Positions 1-8,005 are shown, numbered from the stretch's first letter. The stretch is 36,915 nucleotides of DNA from Auritidibacter ignavus (GCF_003703835.1 NZ_RDQR01000026.1:1-36915); one strand, 5' to 3'. Program-made: numbers and translations. Notes: generated from the letters alone by a model not told the origin.

Positions 1-173
1 AGGCACGTCGAGGTCTTTCAGATGGCTTGTGTAGGAACTTCCATCATCGGAAGGCCTCGACCTCTATCCAGCTATCGACGCGCCACTTCCCCGAGACCCC
101 CGTCTACACCCTCGATTGTGAAGAGCCGCTTTAATGCGGTGCTGCGTTGACCACGGCGGTGGCCACGAGCGGG
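1..173. other. Left-edge stretch without a recognised gene
   Basis: One + strand frame stays open from the window edge to a TAA at 132-134, but the translation matches nothing I recognise. A small hairpin, CTTCC (38-42) with GGAAG (49-53), sits inside the inverted pair TCGAGG (9-14) and CCTCGA (55-60). This could be the tail of a gene or insertion-sequence debris cut by the window edge. The nature of the stretch is unknown. Confidence 0.25.
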
Positions 174-933
174 TTAGTGGCTAGCTTCGAGCGCTCGCAG
201 GGTCGAGGGCGCATAACCGGAGCCAAACAGCACCGTGTGAACCAGTAGCGGAACCAGCTGGAAGACCGGGATGAGGTCCTCATCGACCGGAAGATAGTCG
301 TAGGACTCCCAGCACTCGGGGCCGAACCCTCCGAATAGCGCCATCATCGCCAGATCTTCCATCGGGTGACCCCAGTGCGCGGACGGATCGATCAACCAGG
401 AATAGCCGTGGCTATCCACTACCCGATTTCCAGCCCAGAGATCACCGTGCACTAATACCGGGATGGTGGCCGGGCCCAGACAGTCCTCGGTGATGCCGGT
501 GGCCAATTCGAGTGCTCGATCTGGAAGTAGCCCCGCGGTGACGGCTTTCTGGGCCAGTGGAATCACCCGGCGGGTGATCAACGAGTCGTACAGCGTATCG
601 CAGGCGGTAAAATCCACTGGCTTGGTCCCCCAAGAATCCTTGGGGCTGACGGTCCAGACCGCCGAAGTATCCCGGGGCGTCGGCCGCCGAGGTGCGGTGC
701 AGGGTGGCCAGTTCGCGACCGAACTGCTTTTCTGGCTCGTCCACCGGTGGCCCGGCCACGGTCGCATCGGCAATGCGGGTGATGGTCAATGAGGTATCGG
801 TCAGCTCGAGGACCTCTGGCACCCGCGCACCGTAGGAGGCGAGTGCGGTGAGTCCGGCAGCTTCACGGGCGAAGAAACCTGCCGGGGCATCCGGACGGGA
901 TTTGGTGAAGACCTCGGGGTCTGATGTGCTCAT
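174..933 (-). pseudogene. Fructosamine kinase family protein, frameshifted
   Basis: Fructosamine-3-kinase/ketosamine-3-kinase family proteins phosphorylate glycated amines for repair or catabolism and have an aminoglycoside-kinase fold. The first half (start ATG at 933) reads in one frame to about GGLDRQPQGFLG. The second half continues in another frame with LITRRVIPLAQKA, the kinase motif VLVHGDLWAGN, the metal-binding WLIDP and the family tail GHPMEDLAMMALFGGFG. The two parts join if one G is removed from a run of five (C run at 627-631 on the + strand), giving an intact protein of about 252 residues. All catalytic motifs survive downstream of the break, so this is either a recent inactivation or a homopolymer read error. 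The ATG overlaps the stop of the upstream phosphatase gene by 4 bp (ATGA), so the two are translationally coupled. Confidence 0.85.
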
Positions 934-1406
934 TCGGCACCCTCCCAGATCTCGTCGATGCGGTCCTCGGCTAACAGTGCGACGAGATGATCGCAGGCAT
1001 CTTCAATGACGTCATACATGTGCTCGAAGGCATCGCGCCCCTGACCGTAGGGGTCATCGATATCTCCGGGCTGGCGTCGGGCCAGTGTGCCGAGCCGAAC
1101 CACGCGGTCAGTGTCGGCCAGGGCGTGAATATCGGCGACGTTCATACCGTCCATGGTGAGAATGAGATCGGCACTGGCGACCAGCTCGGGGTTCAGCTGA
1201 GTTGCGGTGGTCGTAAACTCGTAGCCACGCTCGGTGCCGACGTCCTGGGTGAGCACGTGTGGTGGCTCGCCGATGTGATAGCCGGCGGTGCCGGCAGACG
1301 AGACGGTGAGGCCAGTGAGCCCCGCCTTGTCAATCTTGTCGTTCAATACGGCTTCGGCGGCCGGTGAGCGACAAATATTTCCGAGGCAAACGGTCATGAT
1401 GTGCAT
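930..1406 (-). CDS. Low-molecular-weight protein tyrosine phosphatase
   Basis: Class II cysteine phosphatase of 158 aa, the usual family length. The P-loop is at the very N-terminus: VCLGNICRSP, with nucleophile Cys7 and Arg13 in a CX5R arrangement. The general-acid loop is DDPYGQG, around residue 117. In actinobacteria such enzymes (PtpA-like) act on phosphotyrosine in cytoplasmic or secreted targets; the substrate here is unknown. The ATG at 1406 has no Shine-Dalgarno sequence but a TAGGAT hexamer ends 6 nt upstream, suggesting a leaderless mRNA. The 3' end overlaps the start of the fructosamine kinase gene by 4 bp, so the two form an operon. Confidence 0.93.
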   Translation of the reverse strand: MHIMTVCLGNICRSPAAEAVLNDKIDKAGLTGLTVSSAGTAGYHIGEPPHVLTQDVGTERGYEFTTTATQLNPELVASADLILTMDGMNVADIHALADTDRVVRLGTLARRQPGDIDDPYGQGRDAFEHMYDVIEDACDHLVALLAEDRIDEIWEGAE

Positions 1407-1412
1407 GGCACC

Positions 1413-1418
1413 ATCCTA
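1413..1418 (-). promoter_or_regulatory. -10 element for leaderless phosphatase transcript
   Basis: TAGGAT on the minus strand ends 6 nt before the ATG at 1406. This places the expected transcription start at the A of the start codon. Confidence 0.5.
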
Positions 1419-1453
1419 AGACTTGAGGTCTGCCGGGTGGTGAGAGCGATCTT

Positions 1454-1459
1454 TATACT
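1454..1459 (+). promoter_or_regulatory. -10 element for leaderless argA transcript
   Basis: TATACT lies 6 nt before the ATG at 1466, close to the consensus TATAAT. No ribosome-binding site fits between them, so a leaderless transcript is likely. No clear -35 is seen. Confidence 0.55.
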
Positions 1460-1465
1460 GGTGTG

Positions 1466-2002
1466 ATGACTGCTGAACTGCGCATTCGCCCGGCCCGGAC
1501 CTCTGATGTGTCGGCTATTCGTGCCATGGTGACTCCCTTGGCACACCAAAAAATCCTGTTGGATAAAGAGGCGGTGGCCTTCTACGAGGCGATTCAAGAA
1601 TTCGTGGTCGCCGAAGATGCGAGCGGCACCCTGCTAGGTTTCGGCGCCTTGCACGTGATGTGGGAGGATTTGGCCGAAGTCCGGACTCTGGCCACGGCCC
1701 CGGAGGCTCGCGGTCGCGGGGTGGGATCACGGATCCTGGGGCAGTTAATTGAGCGCGCCACCCGACTGGGTGTGGACCGGATCTTCTGTTTAACCTTTGA
1801 GACGACGTTTTTTGCCTCCCACGGGTTCGAGGTGATGGCGGATCAGAGCACGTTGGATCCGGAGATCTTTGCCGAATTGTTGCGCTCAACCGATGAGGGC
1901 GTGGCCGAGTTTCTGGATTTGGCGCGGGTGAAACCCAATACGTTAGGCAATACGCGCATGATTCTGCACCTGGACCGCACAAATGATCACGCTCAAGGCT
2001 AA
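1466..2002 (+). CDS. argA: Amino-acid N-acetyltransferase, ArgA/Rv2747 type
   Basis: GNAT-fold enzyme that probably makes N-acetylglutamate from glutamate and acetyl-CoA, the first step of arginine synthesis. It is a stand-alone short synthase of the mycobacterial Rv2747 type, without the amino-acid-kinase domain of E. coli ArgA. Characteristic stretches are KILLDKEAVAFYEAIQEFVV, FGALHVMWEDLAEVRTLA, the acetyl-CoA loop ARGRGVGSRIL, CLTFETTFFASHGF and the C-terminal VKPNTLGNTRMIL. I chose ATG 1466 (178 aa) because of the -10 hexamer 6 nt upstream; a GTG at 1463 would add one residue. The gene diverges from the phosphatase gene across about 60 bp. No other arg genes are in the window. Confidence 0.88.
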   Translation: MTAELRIRPARTSDVSAIRAMVTPLAHQKILLDKEAVAFYEAIQEFVVAEDASGTLLGFGALHVMWEDLAEVRTLATAPEARGRGVGSRILGQLIERATRLGVDRIFCLTFETTFFASHGFEVMADQSTLDPEIFAELLRSTDEGVAEFLDLARVKPNTLGNTRMILHLDRTNDHAQG

Positions 2003-2086
2003 AACTGCCGGTGAATACCCGGTAAAAGCTTGTGAGCGTGGAATTAACTTGTTCTACTAAAAAATAAGCGATCGAAAGGAGAGATC

Positions 2087-2302
2087 ATGAGCGCATCAGA
2101 TAAGTTTGAAAACGCTGCCGAAGACCTGAAGGGCCAGGCTAAAGAAGGCATCGGTAAGGCCACTGGCGACTCCAAGACCCAGAACGAGGGTACTGCCGAG
2201 CAGCTGAAAGCCAACGCCAAGGACACTTTCGACAACGCCAAGGATAAGGTGGCCGACGGCTTCTCCTCGGCCAAGGACAAGCTCACCGGTAAGGACAAGT
2301 AA
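2087..2302 (+). CDS. CsbD family stress protein
   Basis: Small, very hydrophilic protein of 71 aa, rich in Lys, Ala, Asp and Glu. The N-terminal half fits CsbD: KFENAAEDLKGQAKEGIGKA followed by TGDSKTQNEG. The second half is a further amphipathic helix with DNAKDKVADGFSSAKDKL. CsbD-like proteins are general-stress induced (SigB-dependent in Bacillus); their molecular role is unclear. A strong ribosome-binding site (GAAAGGAGAG) precedes the ATG. It stands alone and ends in a hairpin terminator. Confidence 0.85.
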   Translation: MSASDKFENAAEDLKGQAKEGIGKATGDSKTQNEGTAEQLKANAKDTFDNAKDKVADGFSSAKDKLTGKDK

Positions 2303-2321
2303 GCTGCGGATGCCTGACTTA

Positions 2322-2352
2322 GTGGCCGTTTCCTCATCGGGGAGACGGCCAC
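2322..2352. terminator. Hairpin terminator between csbD-like gene and mutY
   Basis: GTGGCCGT (2322-2329) pairs perfectly with ACGGCCAC (2345-2352), closing a loop of about 15 nt that can pair further. It lies between convergent genes and probably serves both strands. There is no strong U-tract. Confidence 0.65.
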
Positions 2353-2358
2353 AGGTAT

Positions 2359-3255
2359 TTAAGGGAGTGTGAGGTGCTGTTTGGTGGCGACGATCAGACC
2401 GTCGTGGAGCAGCCCGGAGACACAGCGTTCCCACTGGCTGTCATCGGGGCAGTGGGTTCCCAGCTTGCCGGTTGCCGTCACCGCTGACCGTAGCTCGGCG
2501 CGGTCAACACTGTCGCGGGCGCGCAACAGACCCATAATGGCGCCACGCACCTGTCGGTCGGTGCCGTGCCAGGCCTGGCCGGTGGGCTGGTAGTCGGGAT
2601 CGGGTTTTCCCGCTGCGATCCAGGCACATTCGGACAAGACCGGACAGGCTGCGCAGGAGGGCGAACGAGCGGTGCAGACCAGGGCGCCAAGTTCCATCAC
2701 CGCTTTATTCCACTGATTCGCGGTGCTGGTGTCGTCGGGCATTAGCTGTTGTGCGAGCCGTTTTTCCGTGGCCGTCAATGAGGTGTGGGGTAGCCCTTTG
2801 CCGTTGACCAGTCGGGCATGGACGCGACGGATATTGGTATCGATCACGGTTTCAGGGATGCCGAAGGCGAAACTGGAGACTGCGGCGGCAGTGTAGTCAC
2901 CGATGCCGGGCAGGCTACGTAGCTGTGCTGGGTCGGCCGGTACGGTGCCATGGAAACGTTCCACGAGAGCGGTGGCGGTGGATTGTAAACGTAGCGCCCG
3001 TCGTGGATAGCCGAGATTTCCCCAAGCGCGTAGCACCTCGGCGGTGGGTGCTTGAGCAAGGTCGGCGGGGGTGGGCCACCGGTGCATCCACTCGGTCCAG
3101 ACCGGTAGCACGCGGACTACGGGGGTCTGTTGGAGCATCACTTCGGAGACCAGCACGCCCCAGGGGGAGCAGTCGGGTCGCCGCCAGGGCAGATCACGAC
3201 CGTGGTGATCAAACCAGCGGGTGATCTTGTGGTGGAGAGCCGTGGTGTTCATCAT
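2359..3255 (-). CDS. mutY: A/G-specific adenine glycosylase MutY
   Basis: Base-excision repair glycosylase that removes adenine mispaired with 8-oxoguanine. Visible features in order: the catalytic-Glu motif LVSEVMLQQTPV (Glu38), helix-hairpin-helix LRSLPGIGDYTAAAVSSFAF around 113-132, catalytic Asp in VIDTNIRRVHAR, and the [4Fe-4S] ligands CTARSPSCAACPVLSEC (C-X6-C-X2-C-X5-C). At 298 aa it is shorter than the E. coli enzyme: the C-terminal NUDIX-like 8-oxoG domain is reduced, as is common in actinobacteria. The start is ATG 3255 or the adjacent ATG 3252. It is divergent from the membrane protein gene at 3288 across only 32 bp. Confidence 0.95.
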   Translation of the reverse strand: MMNTTALHHKITRWFDHHGRDLPWRRPDCSPWGVLVSEVMLQQTPVVRVLPVWTEWMHRWPTPADLAQAPTAEVLRAWGNLGYPRRALRLQSTATALVERFHGTVPADPAQLRSLPGIGDYTAAAVSSFAFGIPETVIDTNIRRVHARLVNGKGLPHTSLTATEKRLAQQLMPDDTSTANQWNKAVMELGALVCTARSPSCAACPVLSECAWIAAGKPDPDYQPTGQAWHGTDRQVRGAIMGLLRARDSVDRAELRSAVTATGKLGTHCPDDSQWERCVSGLLHDGLIVATKQHLTLP

Positions 3256-3274
3256 CTTCTTTTTCTTGCCTCAC

Positions 3275-3280
3275 TACAGT
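3275..3280 (+). promoter_or_regulatory. -10 element for leaderless transcript at 3288
   Basis: TACAGT ends 7 nt before the ATG at 3288. It favours that ATG over the in-frame GTG at 3279, which overlaps the hexamer. Confidence 0.45.
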
Positions 3281-3287
3281 GGGAGCT

Positions 3288-3941
3288 ATGGCTGAATCCT
3301 CCCGTCCGCATCCTCCCCAAGTGTATCGGCGTCGTCGCATCGTGGTGGGAACTATTGTGCTGCTCATCTTGCTGGGACTGGTGGCTTTGGGCGTCTGGAT
3401 TGGCAGCCTGGTGTTTGGTGGGGATGATGAGCCGCAACAAAGTGCTCCACCCCCTCCGAGCGCGTCTGCATCGGTTAGTGGTTCACCGAGCGGGTCGGCG
3501 AGTGCTTCGGCCAGTGCCTCGGGGGATGCTCGCGAGTGTCGTTCCGGGGATGTGGCCGTGGAAGCGGTGACCGATCAGGACAGTTACGCTGCTGATGAGG
3601 ATCCGGTTTTTGAGTTGCGAGTCACCAATACCTCGGATTCGGCGTGTCAGACCAATGTGGGGTCCAGTCAGCAGGATTATGTGGTGTCCGAGGTGGCTGA
3701 TGACGAGACCTCACCGGTGTTTGCGACCTCGTACTGTCAGGTCGAGCCCGATGACCAGGTGGAAACTCTTCAGGCTGGTCAGGCGGTGTCGTCGACGTTT
3801 ACCTGGGAGCGGATTGCCGCGGATTCGGGGTGCTCTGAGGTGGAGGACGATGTGCCCGATGGCACATATCAGCTGGTGGTCTCTCTCGGTGAGACGAGGT
3901 CTTCCCCCGCGACGTTCACCTTGACAGCAGAGGATGACTGA
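3288..3941 (+). CDS. Membrane-anchored exported protein of unknown function
   Basis: About 217 aa: a short basic cytoplasmic N-terminus (YRRRR), one transmembrane helix (IVVGTIVLLILLGLVALGVW), a linker of Pro then Ser/Ala/Gly repeats, and an extracytoplasmic domain from about residue 80. That domain holds Cys residues in CRSGDV, SACQTN, YCQVE and GCSEV, and a beta-rich pattern (PVFELRVTNTS ... GTYQLVVSLG) like immunoglobulin-like or BsuPI-type domains. It lies between mutY and radA. Rv3587c, a membrane protein in the M. tuberculosis radA-disA region, occupies a comparable place, so it may be the positional equivalent (inference). Its stop at 3941 directly abuts the convergent radA stop at 3942. 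Confidence 0.8.
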   Translation: MAESSRPHPPQVYRRRRIVVGTIVLLILLGLVALGVWIGSLVFGGDDEPQQSAPPPPSASASVSGSPSGSASASASASGDARECRSGDVAVEAVTDQDSYAADEDPVFELRVTNTSDSACQTNVGSSQQDYVVSEVADDETSPVFATSYCQVEPDDQVETLQAGQAVSSTFTWERIAADSGCSEVEDDVPDGTYQLVVSLGETRSSPATFTLTAEDD

Positions 3942-5423
3942 TCATCCGGTGGGTGAGGCGCTCATCCCGTTGTCAGAGAGTTGCTGCGGGGTCACCTGCT
4001 GAGAGGCGGGCATGGCCTGTTCGAATTCGGCGCGGGTCGCGAAAATCATGCCCAGGGCCTCTGGGAGCGTGGAGGCCTGGTAGACCAGGAATCCGGGTTC
4101 GGGTTGGAAAACGGTGTCTCGGCTGGCTGGGATGACCGCGCGGTTGAAGCCTAACCGGGTCGCTTCGTTAATGCGACGCTGGATCCCGGGCACGGCGCGG
4201 AGTTCGCCGGTGAGCCCGACTTCGCCAAAGGTCACGAGCCCGGGTTCCACAGCCCGGTCGGTCGCCGAGCCGGTCAGCGACGCGGCAACGGCCAAGTCCG
4301 AGGCCGGTTCGCTAATGCGGATCCCGCCCACGGTGGAGACATAGACATCCCGTTTGGCAGCGGTGATGCCCATCCGGCGTTCGAGTACCGCGAGCAACAT
4401 GTTGATCCGAGACGTCTCCATACCTGAGACGGCGCGTCGGCCGGAAGAGGTTTCCGTCTGTGCCAGAAGCGCCTGGATCTCGGTGAGCAGGGGACGATGA
4501 CCTTCCAGGCTAACGCTCATGGTGGTGCCTGCGATGGTGGAGTGCCAGGAATTGGTGAATAACCCCGAGGGATCGGTCACGGAGGTGATCCCGTGGTCAT
4601 CGAGCTCGAAGCACCCGACTTCGTCGGTGGAACCATACCGGTTTTTGACCGCCCGGACCATGCGCAACCGGGAGTGCCGGTCCCCTTCAAAAGTGCACAC
4701 CACATCCACGAGATGCTCCAAGACGCGGGGGCCGGCGATCGAGCCCTCTTTGGTGACATGGCCGATCAGGATGGTGGCGATGTTGCGGGTCTTGGCCATA
4801 TTAATCATCGCAGATGCGACCTCACGGATCTGGTTGACCCCTCCGGCGGTGCCGTCAACGTCGGCCGATTCCAATGTTTGCACCGAATCGAGAATGACCA
4901 CGTCTGGGTCGACCGTTTCAACTTGTCCCAGCGCGTGGCCCAAATCTGTTTCCGCGGTGAGATACAGGGTCTCGGAGACCGCAGAAATTCGATCGGCACG
5001 CATTCTGACCTGGGCGGTGGATTCTTCGCCCGTAATATAAAGGACTCTGGCCGGGTGGCCATCCGGCCGGGTCATCTGGGTGAGCTGGTGGCCGAGAGTT
5101 AGCACCAGCGTAGATTTGCCGATACCGGGTTCACCGGCCAGGAGCACCACACCACCGGCAATCAGGCCACCGCCGAGCACCCGATCCAATTCAGGCAAGC
5201 CAGTGGGTTGGTGACGGGCCAGCGTTGCGTCAATATCCGAAATTTTTCGGGCTCGTTGTGTGGTAGAGATCGTACTGGCCTGAGTGCGCGGGGTGCTGGT
5301 TTCCGCTCCAGATTCCACCACGGTGCCCCAGGCCTGGCACTCACCACAGCGGCCCACCCATTTGGCGGTCATCCACCCGCACTCGGTGCAACGATACGCT
5401 GGCTTACGTGTCTTGGAGCTCAT
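3942..5423 (-). CDS. radA: DNA repair protein RadA/Sms
   Basis: RecA-like, hexameric branch-migration ATPase used in recombination repair. The 493 aa show the full architecture: an N-terminal four-Cys zinc finger (Cys12, 15, 26, 29 in YRCTECGW ... GRCGEC), Walker A GEPGIGKST (97-105), a Walker B-like DVVILDSVQTL, the RadA-specific KNRYGSTDEVG, and a C-terminal Lon-protease-like domain. The ATG at 5423 has a TAGGCT hexamer ending 7 nt upstream and no Shine-Dalgarno sequence. In most actinobacteria disA, encoding the c-di-AMP cyclase, lies directly downstream; here the convergent membrane protein gene abuts the radA stop with no gap. Confidence 0.97.
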   Translation of the reverse strand: MSSKTRKPAYRCTECGWMTAKWVGRCGECQAWGTVVESGAETSTPRTQASTISTTQRARKISDIDATLARHQPTGLPELDRVLGGGLIAGGVVLLAGEPGIGKSTLVLTLGHQLTQMTRPDGHPARVLYITGEESTAQVRMRADRISAVSETLYLTAETDLGHALGQVETVDPDVVILDSVQTLESADVDGTAGGVNQIREVASAMINMAKTRNIATILIGHVTKEGSIAGPRVLEHLVDVVCTFEGDRHSRLRMVRAVKNRYGSTDEVGCFELDDHGITSVTDPSGLFTNSWHSTIAGTTMSVSLEGHRPLLTEIQALLAQTETSSGRRAVSGMETSRINMLLAVLERRMGITAAKRDVYVSTVGGIRISEPASDLAVAASLTGSATDRAVEPGLVTFGEVGLTGELRAVPGIQRRINEATRLGFNRAVIPASRDTVFQPEPGFLVYQASTLPEALGMIFATRAEFEQAMPASQQVTPQQLSDNGMSASPTG

Positions 5424-5430
5424 AGGCGCA

Positions 5431-5436
5431 AGCCTA
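5431..5436 (-). promoter_or_regulatory. -10 element for leaderless radA transcript
   Basis: TAGGCT on the minus strand ends 7 nt before the radA ATG at 5423. There is no ribosome-binding site. Confidence 0.5.
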
Positions 5437-5456
5437 CTGGGCCCGAGGGGACAAGA

Positions 5457-6605
5457 TTAGAGCTTGGGCAAAAACTCCGAGGCTTCCCGTTCGGGCACCC
5501 CGGTGGCTTGAATGAAATCGACCATCATTGGCCGAGCCAACATCACGAGCGCTTCGGCTTGGAGATCTCCGCCGGCTAGGTCGGAAGGCACGAGTCGCTG
5601 GGTGGCGGAGACAAAGGCCTCACGGGCGACTGCTAAGGAGCGACGCCTGCCGGGTAGTGCCGGTTCGGAGAGGCAACGCCCCATGATCGCGACGGCTTCT
5701 GCGGCTTCATCAAACCAGTCGGCTAGATCCGTGAACTGTTCATTGGTGAGCGAGGATTCATCGATGACGGTGATCAGTCGTCGGGTCACCAGTCGCAACG
5801 AGCCCAGAGCCAAGTCGGTCTTGGCGGCGGTGTCTTGGGTACCAGCTAAGAGTTCACGGGAGGTTTTGGCGGTCGGAGAGTAGGTTGCCAACTCTTGGGA
5901 TGCCCGCAACGATTGGTGCACGGCATTCATCTGGGTTTGGGTATTGCGGGCGGCCACCAGCGTCATCCACGCTTCGCGAGAATCCTGGGCCCTCAGGGCC
6001 TTGGAACAATTCTGGAAAATTTCCGTGACCGTAGAGTACAGCGTATTGAAGTCCTTCACCGTGGCTCCGCGGAGATTTTTGGGCATGATCATCGTGATGA
6101 CCAAGGCAAATACGCCACCGACCACCGCGTCGAGACTACGGGTAAATGGCCCACCCTCTGGTAGCGGTAAGAGCACCACCAACACCGCTTGCAGGGACAT
6201 CTGGGTGGTGAAAATGACCCCGTTATCCAGAAAGCGGGCAATAATGATCGATACGAAGACCACCAACAGTGCCTGCAGATATCCCTGCCCCAGAAAAATC
6301 TGCATCAGATCACCAATCAAAATGCCCAGGGTGCACCCGATGGCGATCTCCAAGACTTTGCGTAGTCGGGTATCGCCTCCAAAACCGAGCGCGATCAAAG
6401 TGGCAGTGGAGGCAAATAATGGGTTGGTGTGACCCAAAACCACGCTCGCGAACGCATAGGCGGCCACCGCAGCAATCGCTGAGGTGGCTGCCGGCATCAC
6501 GGCGGCCCGGGACCGGGCGAATCCGGCTACCGCGCGACGGCGTAAAAAACGCCCCAGCGACCGCAGAGATTCGGAGAACCGTTCGGGAAGCTGGGACACA
6601 GACAT
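5457..6605 (-). CDS. FUSC-family (aromatic acid exporter-like) membrane protein
   Basis: The N-terminal 160 residues hold about five transmembrane helices, including AAVAAYAFASVVLGH, ALLVVFVSIIIARFL and VLVVLLPLPEGGPFTRSLDAVVGG, typical of the FUSC/ArAE half-domain. A helical cytoplasmic C-terminal domain of about 200 residues follows. Family members are putative efflux permeases for aromatic acids or other organic anions; the substrate is not predictable. Starts at ATG 6605 or 6608 are more likely than an upstream GTG at 6653, because TAGAGT (6611-6616, minus strand) lies just ahead, 5 nt before ATG 6605. It is transcribed in the same direction as radA but separated from it by 33 bp containing the radA promoter. 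Confidence 0.85.
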   Translation of the reverse strand: MSVSQLPERFSESLRSLGRFLRRRAVAGFARSRAAVMPAATSAIAAVAAYAFASVVLGHTNPLFASTATLIALGFGGDTRLRKVLEIAIGCTLGILIGDLMQIFLGQGYLQALLVVFVSIIIARFLDNGVIFTTQMSLQAVLVVLLPLPEGGPFTRSLDAVVGGVFALVITMIMPKNLRGATVKDFNTLYSTVTEIFQNCSKALRAQDSREAWMTLVAARNTQTQMNAVHQSLRASQELATYSPTAKTSRELLAGTQDTAAKTDLALGSLRLVTRRLITVIDESSLTNEQFTDLADWFDEAAEAVAIMGRCLSEPALPGRRRSLAVAREAFVSATQRLVPSDLAGGDLQAEALVMLARPMMVDFIQATGVPEREASEFLPKL

Positions 6606-6728
6606 CATGGACTCTAGGGTATCGGTATTTCGTGGCCCGGCGATATCACCCACAGCACCCCGTCGGGTGGCCTATCACTAGGGACTATGAGATTAAGACC
6701 ACATCCGAAAGCCCATATCTCCGGAATA

Positions 6729-6769
6729 GTTTACCTATTGTTCACTCAGTTAGATTTCGCATGTAACTT
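6729..6769 (+). promoter_or_regulatory. PHO box and promoter of the pst operon
   Basis: Two adjacent 11-bp direct repeats, GTTTACCTATT (6729-6739) and GTTCACTCAGT (6740-6750), match the actinobacterial PhoP half-site (GTTCACC type). The second repeat contains TTCACT (6741-6746), which works as a -35 followed by a 17-bp spacer and -10 TAACTT (6764-6769). Activator sites overlapping the -35 are the expected arrangement for phosphate-starvation promoters. The start would be near 6776, leaving a leader of about 108 nt before pstS. Confidence 0.65.
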
Positions 6770-6821
6770 CCGGGCGGTAGCTTGATCGATGGTTCGAGGG
6801 TCGCACTCTAACTCTTGTGAC

Positions 6822-6836
6822 CTATGCGTCGCATAG
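6822..6836. promoter_or_regulatory. Perfect 15-bp palindrome in the pstS leader
   Basis: CTATGCG-T-CGCATAG is a perfect 7+1+7 inverted repeat about 48 bp upstream of the pstS start. An alternative stem pairs GCGTC (6826-6830) with GACGC (6836-6840). It could be an operator for a dimeric regulator or an mRNA hairpin. Confidence 0.45.
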
Positions 6837-6883
6837 ACGCGAATCATCTCGAAACATGTCATCGACTCGAAAGAGGCATAGAA

Positions 6884-7996
6884 GTGAAGCTTCGTCGTTT
6901 TGGCCGTGCAATGGCCGCCCTGTCCATTTCCGCCCTCGCTCTGACCGCTTGCGGTGCTGACAACGAAGGCGATAATGAGAACGCTGACAACGGTTCGTCT
7001 GAAGAAGGCGACCTGCTGACCATCGGCTCGGGTGAGCTGATCGGTGGTGGCGCTTCCTCGCAGGAATCCGCTATGACCGCTTGGTCAACCGGCATCAACG
7101 AGACCAATTCTGACCTGACCGTCAACTACGATCCAGTGGGCTCCGGCTCCGGTCGTGAAGGTTTCCTGAACGGTCAGTACTCGTTCGCTGGCTCCGATGC
7201 TGCTATGGATGCTGATGAGCAGGAACAGGCAACGGAGATCTGCGGTGACGCTGGGGTGTTCCACGTTCCGGCCTACATCTCCCCGGTTGCCGTGGCCTTC
7301 AACCTGGAGGGCGTCGACACCATCAACATGGACGCTGACACCATCGCCAAGGTCTTCACCGGCGAGATCTCCAACTGGAACGACCAGGAGATCGCTGACC
7401 AGAACGAAGGCGTTGACCTTCCTGACACCGCGATCACTGTGGTGCACCGTTCCGATGACTCCGGTACTACCGAGAACTTCACCGAATATCTGGCTGAAGC
7501 TTCCGACAGCTGGGACCAGGAGCCCTCCGATGCATGGCCTTCGGACTACACCGGTGAATCCGCTCAGCAGACCTCCGGTGTTGTTGACCTGACCTCCAGC
7601 ACCGAAGGTGCTATCACCTACGCCGACGCTTCTCAGGTCGGTGACTTGGGTACCGTTGCTGTCGGTGTTGGTGACGAGTATGTGGAGTACTCCCCGGAAG
7701 CCGCTGCTAACGCTGCGGAAACCGCTGAGGAAGATCCCGATGCTGAAGGCGCACTCGAACTGGACCGCGAGACCGAAGAGTCCGGTGTGTACCCGATCGT
7801 GCTGATCTCCTACCACATCTTCTGCCACGAATACGACAACGAAGACACTGCTAACCAGGCTAAGAACTTCGCTGCCTACGTGGTCTCCGAAGATGGTCAG
7901 AACACCGCTGCTGACTCGGCCGGTTCCGCTCCGATCTCCGACGCCACCCGTGATGACGCCATGTCGCGCATCGAAGGCATCGGTGTTCAGGGCTAA
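6884..7996 (+). CDS. pstS: Phosphate ABC transporter substrate-binding lipoprotein PstS
   Basis: High-affinity phosphate-binding lipoprotein that delivers phosphate to PstCA. The GTG at 6884 gives a lipoprotein signal, KLRRFGRAMAALSISALALT, with lipobox LTAC and Cys23. An in-frame ATG at 6824 would add 20 unlikely residues, and AAAGAGG upstream of 6884 supports the GTG. An acidic linker follows. Binding-site motifs are GGGASSQESAM, DPVGSGSGREGF, FAGSDAAM and HRSDDSGTTENF. The mature protein is strongly acidic. It is the first gene of pstSCAB, controlled by the PHO box at 6729. A 207-bp structured gap separates it from pstC, suggesting separate control of the level of the binding protein. Confidence 0.96.
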   Translation: MKLRRFGRAMAALSISALALTACGADNEGDNENADNGSSEEGDLLTIGSGELIGGGASSQESAMTAWSTGINETNSDLTVNYDPVGSGSGREGFLNGQYSFAGSDAAMDADEQEQATEICGDAGVFHVPAYISPVAVAFNLEGVDTINMDADTIAKVFTGEISNWNDQEIADQNEGVDLPDTAITVVHRSDDSGTTENFTEYLAEASDSWDQEPSDAWPSDYTGESAQQTSGVVDLTSSTEGAITYADASQVGDLGTVAVGVGDEYVEYSPEAAANAAETAEEDPDAEGALELDRETEESGVYPIVLISYHIFCHEYDNEDTANQAKNFAAYVVSEDGQNTAADSAGSAPISDATRDDAMSRIEGIGVQG

Positions 7997-8005
7997 GTTC
8001 CTGCC

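Noticed and set aside
1-173. Insertion-sequence remnant at the left edge
   Set aside because: The short open frame and nested inverted repeats hint at a mobile-element end, but no transposase motif or target duplication can be seen.
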